From contig NZ_SWFM01000003.1 of NCBI RefSeq assembly GCF_005144865.1, positions 124,001 to 188,000 on the forward strand: a DNA stretch of 64,000 bases, written 5' to 3'. Below are positions 63,425 through 64,000 of this stretch, in pieces. Numbering within the stretch: position 1 is the first letter of the stretch; each line of letters opens with the position of its first letter. The position numbers and the translations under genes were made by a program. The notes under the pieces are model-generated. The model worked only from the letters and a program-made list of their open reading frames with translations. It was not told the DNA's origin and searched no databases. This DNA comes from Guptibacillus hwajinpoensis (GTDB taxonomy: Bacteria > Bacillota > Bacilli > Bacillales > Guptibacillaceae).

Positions 63425-64000
63425 CTACTCATTCAATTCACTTGTAGACGCTTCCCTGTTCTTCAAAGAGCCAAGCTCTTTCCCTAGAACGAGTAGCGAT
63501 TGATTAATACGCCACACATAATATAGGTCGTTTACAAATGTCTTCACTTCAAGATCTTCATCTGTTAGATCCTCAGATAATCCTTCAATCTGTTCACGTT
63601 CTTTATTTAGATGATACATTACAAGACCCTGCTCACCCTTTAGGAGCCTTAATAACGTTCCGATATTATGTTTAATGACTTTATTAATATGGTGCAATGT
63701 GTCTTCTGTACCCGCAATGATACGAACGTGATTATTTCTGTTTGTTGAAGCTAGCAAGTGTTTCGCGAAATAATTAATGGCAGTCAGAACAGTTAACCAG
63801 CGTTCAATTCCAGATCTAGCCAGAATGGCAGGTCTATTTCTTAATGGTCTTGCATCTTCTTCAATTCTTCTCATTTCTTCGTCAATTCCAAAAGCCTGAT
63901 TAGTAAAATCAGCTGTTTTCTCAGGATATACGAACGACTCAAGGTAATCAGATACATACGTACTTAGTTTATTTAGAAAATCTTCTGCTGTATCAGAAAC
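63425..64000 (-). CDS. Hypothetical protein, 5' end beyond window
   Basis: The frame runs open to the right edge, so the true start is outside; a Met at 63874 is internal, not a good start, since the 42 codons upstream are in frame and protein-like (FVYPEKTADFTNQAFGID). At least 191 residues, helical and charged, no signal or membrane segment. Not recognised. It is monocistronic at its 3' end with a strong terminator. Confidence 0.7.
   Translation of the reverse strand, partial: VSDTAEDFLNKLSTYVSDYLESFVYPEKTADFTNQAFGIDEEMRRIEEDARPLRNRPAILARSGIERWLTVLTAINYFAKHLLASTNRNNHVRIIAGTEDTLHHINKVIKHNIGTLLRLLKGEQGLVMYHLNKEREQIEGLSEDLTDEDLEVKTFVNDLYYVWRINQSLLVLGKELGSLKNREASTSELNE

Overview
This window comes from an endospore-forming, low-GC Gram-positive of the family Bacillaceae. 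It carries a near-complete run of sporulation genes (dacB-spmA-spmB, spoIIM, dacF, spoIIAA-spoIIAB-sigF, the seven-gene spoVA operon, mciZ) together with resABCDE, a ribDEBAH operon behind an FMN riboswitch, lysA behind a lysine riboswitch, scpAB, fur and xerD. Gene order from the left edge to about 46.5 kb largely follows the Bacillus subtilis serA-to-yqk region. The alkyl-pyrone pair bpsA-bpsB, a histidinol-phosphatase gene and a ketone-body cluster are local differences, and sigX-rsiX is absent where B. subtilis has it. A marine or halotolerant relative of the Alkalihalobacillus/Guptibacillus group is plausible, but that is a guess. There is no tRNA, rRNA, CRISPR array, prophage or IS transposase.

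Layout: 0-3.7 kb ypbB (cut by the edge), ferredoxin, serA, a MITE-like repeat and hisJ. 3.8-10.7 kb resE-D-C-B-A and rluB (haem/cytochrome c maturation and redox signalling). 10.8-16.7 kb spmB-spmA-dacB, the bpsB/bpsA polyketide pair, an unknown gene and scpB-scpA. 16.7-24.3 kb a second copy of the repeat, small genes, riboflavin operon, ppiB, lysA. 24.3-32.3 kb spoVA, spoIIA/sigF and dacF, each with a recognisable sporulation promoter upstream. 32.4-40.5 kb nucleoside salvage (pdp, punA, deoB), xerD, yqzK, fur, spoIIM, yqxK, nudF and the small FtsZ inhibitor gene mciZ. 40.5-46.5 kb isochorismatase-like hydrolase, aldo/keto reductase, a ketone-body/leucine-end module (HMG-CoA lyase, CoA-transferase, thiolase), a small membrane protein and yqkB. 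46.5-50.3 kb divergent PadR regulator and RND efflux pump with a canonical operator between them. 50.3-58.0 kb a compact eight-gene operon: YnjB-like lipoprotein, two permeases, ATPase, TVP38 membrane protein, CDP-alcohol phosphatidyltransferase and two flavoprotein oxidoreductases. 58.2-64 kb a duplicated-domain surface protein with an MPKTG sorting-like signal, three GNAT acetyltransferases, a LysE exporter, 3-hydroxybutyrate dehydrogenase and an unknown gene cut by the right edge.

The most interesting part is the eight-gene operon at 50322-58036. Its transporter belongs to the uncharacterised YnjBCD family, which in E. coli also sits beside a CDP-alcohol phosphatidyltransferase (YnjF). Here it is joined by a TVP38/DedA-like membrane protein and two disulfide-type flavoproteins, in overlapping or nearly touching genes. 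This suggests an undescribed pathway coupling solute uptake to membrane-lipid chemistry or redox. Other points worth attention are the two MITE-like repeats, the PadR operator, several small genes that are easy to miss, and a set of sigma-E, F, G and H promoter matches that fit the sporulation programme.
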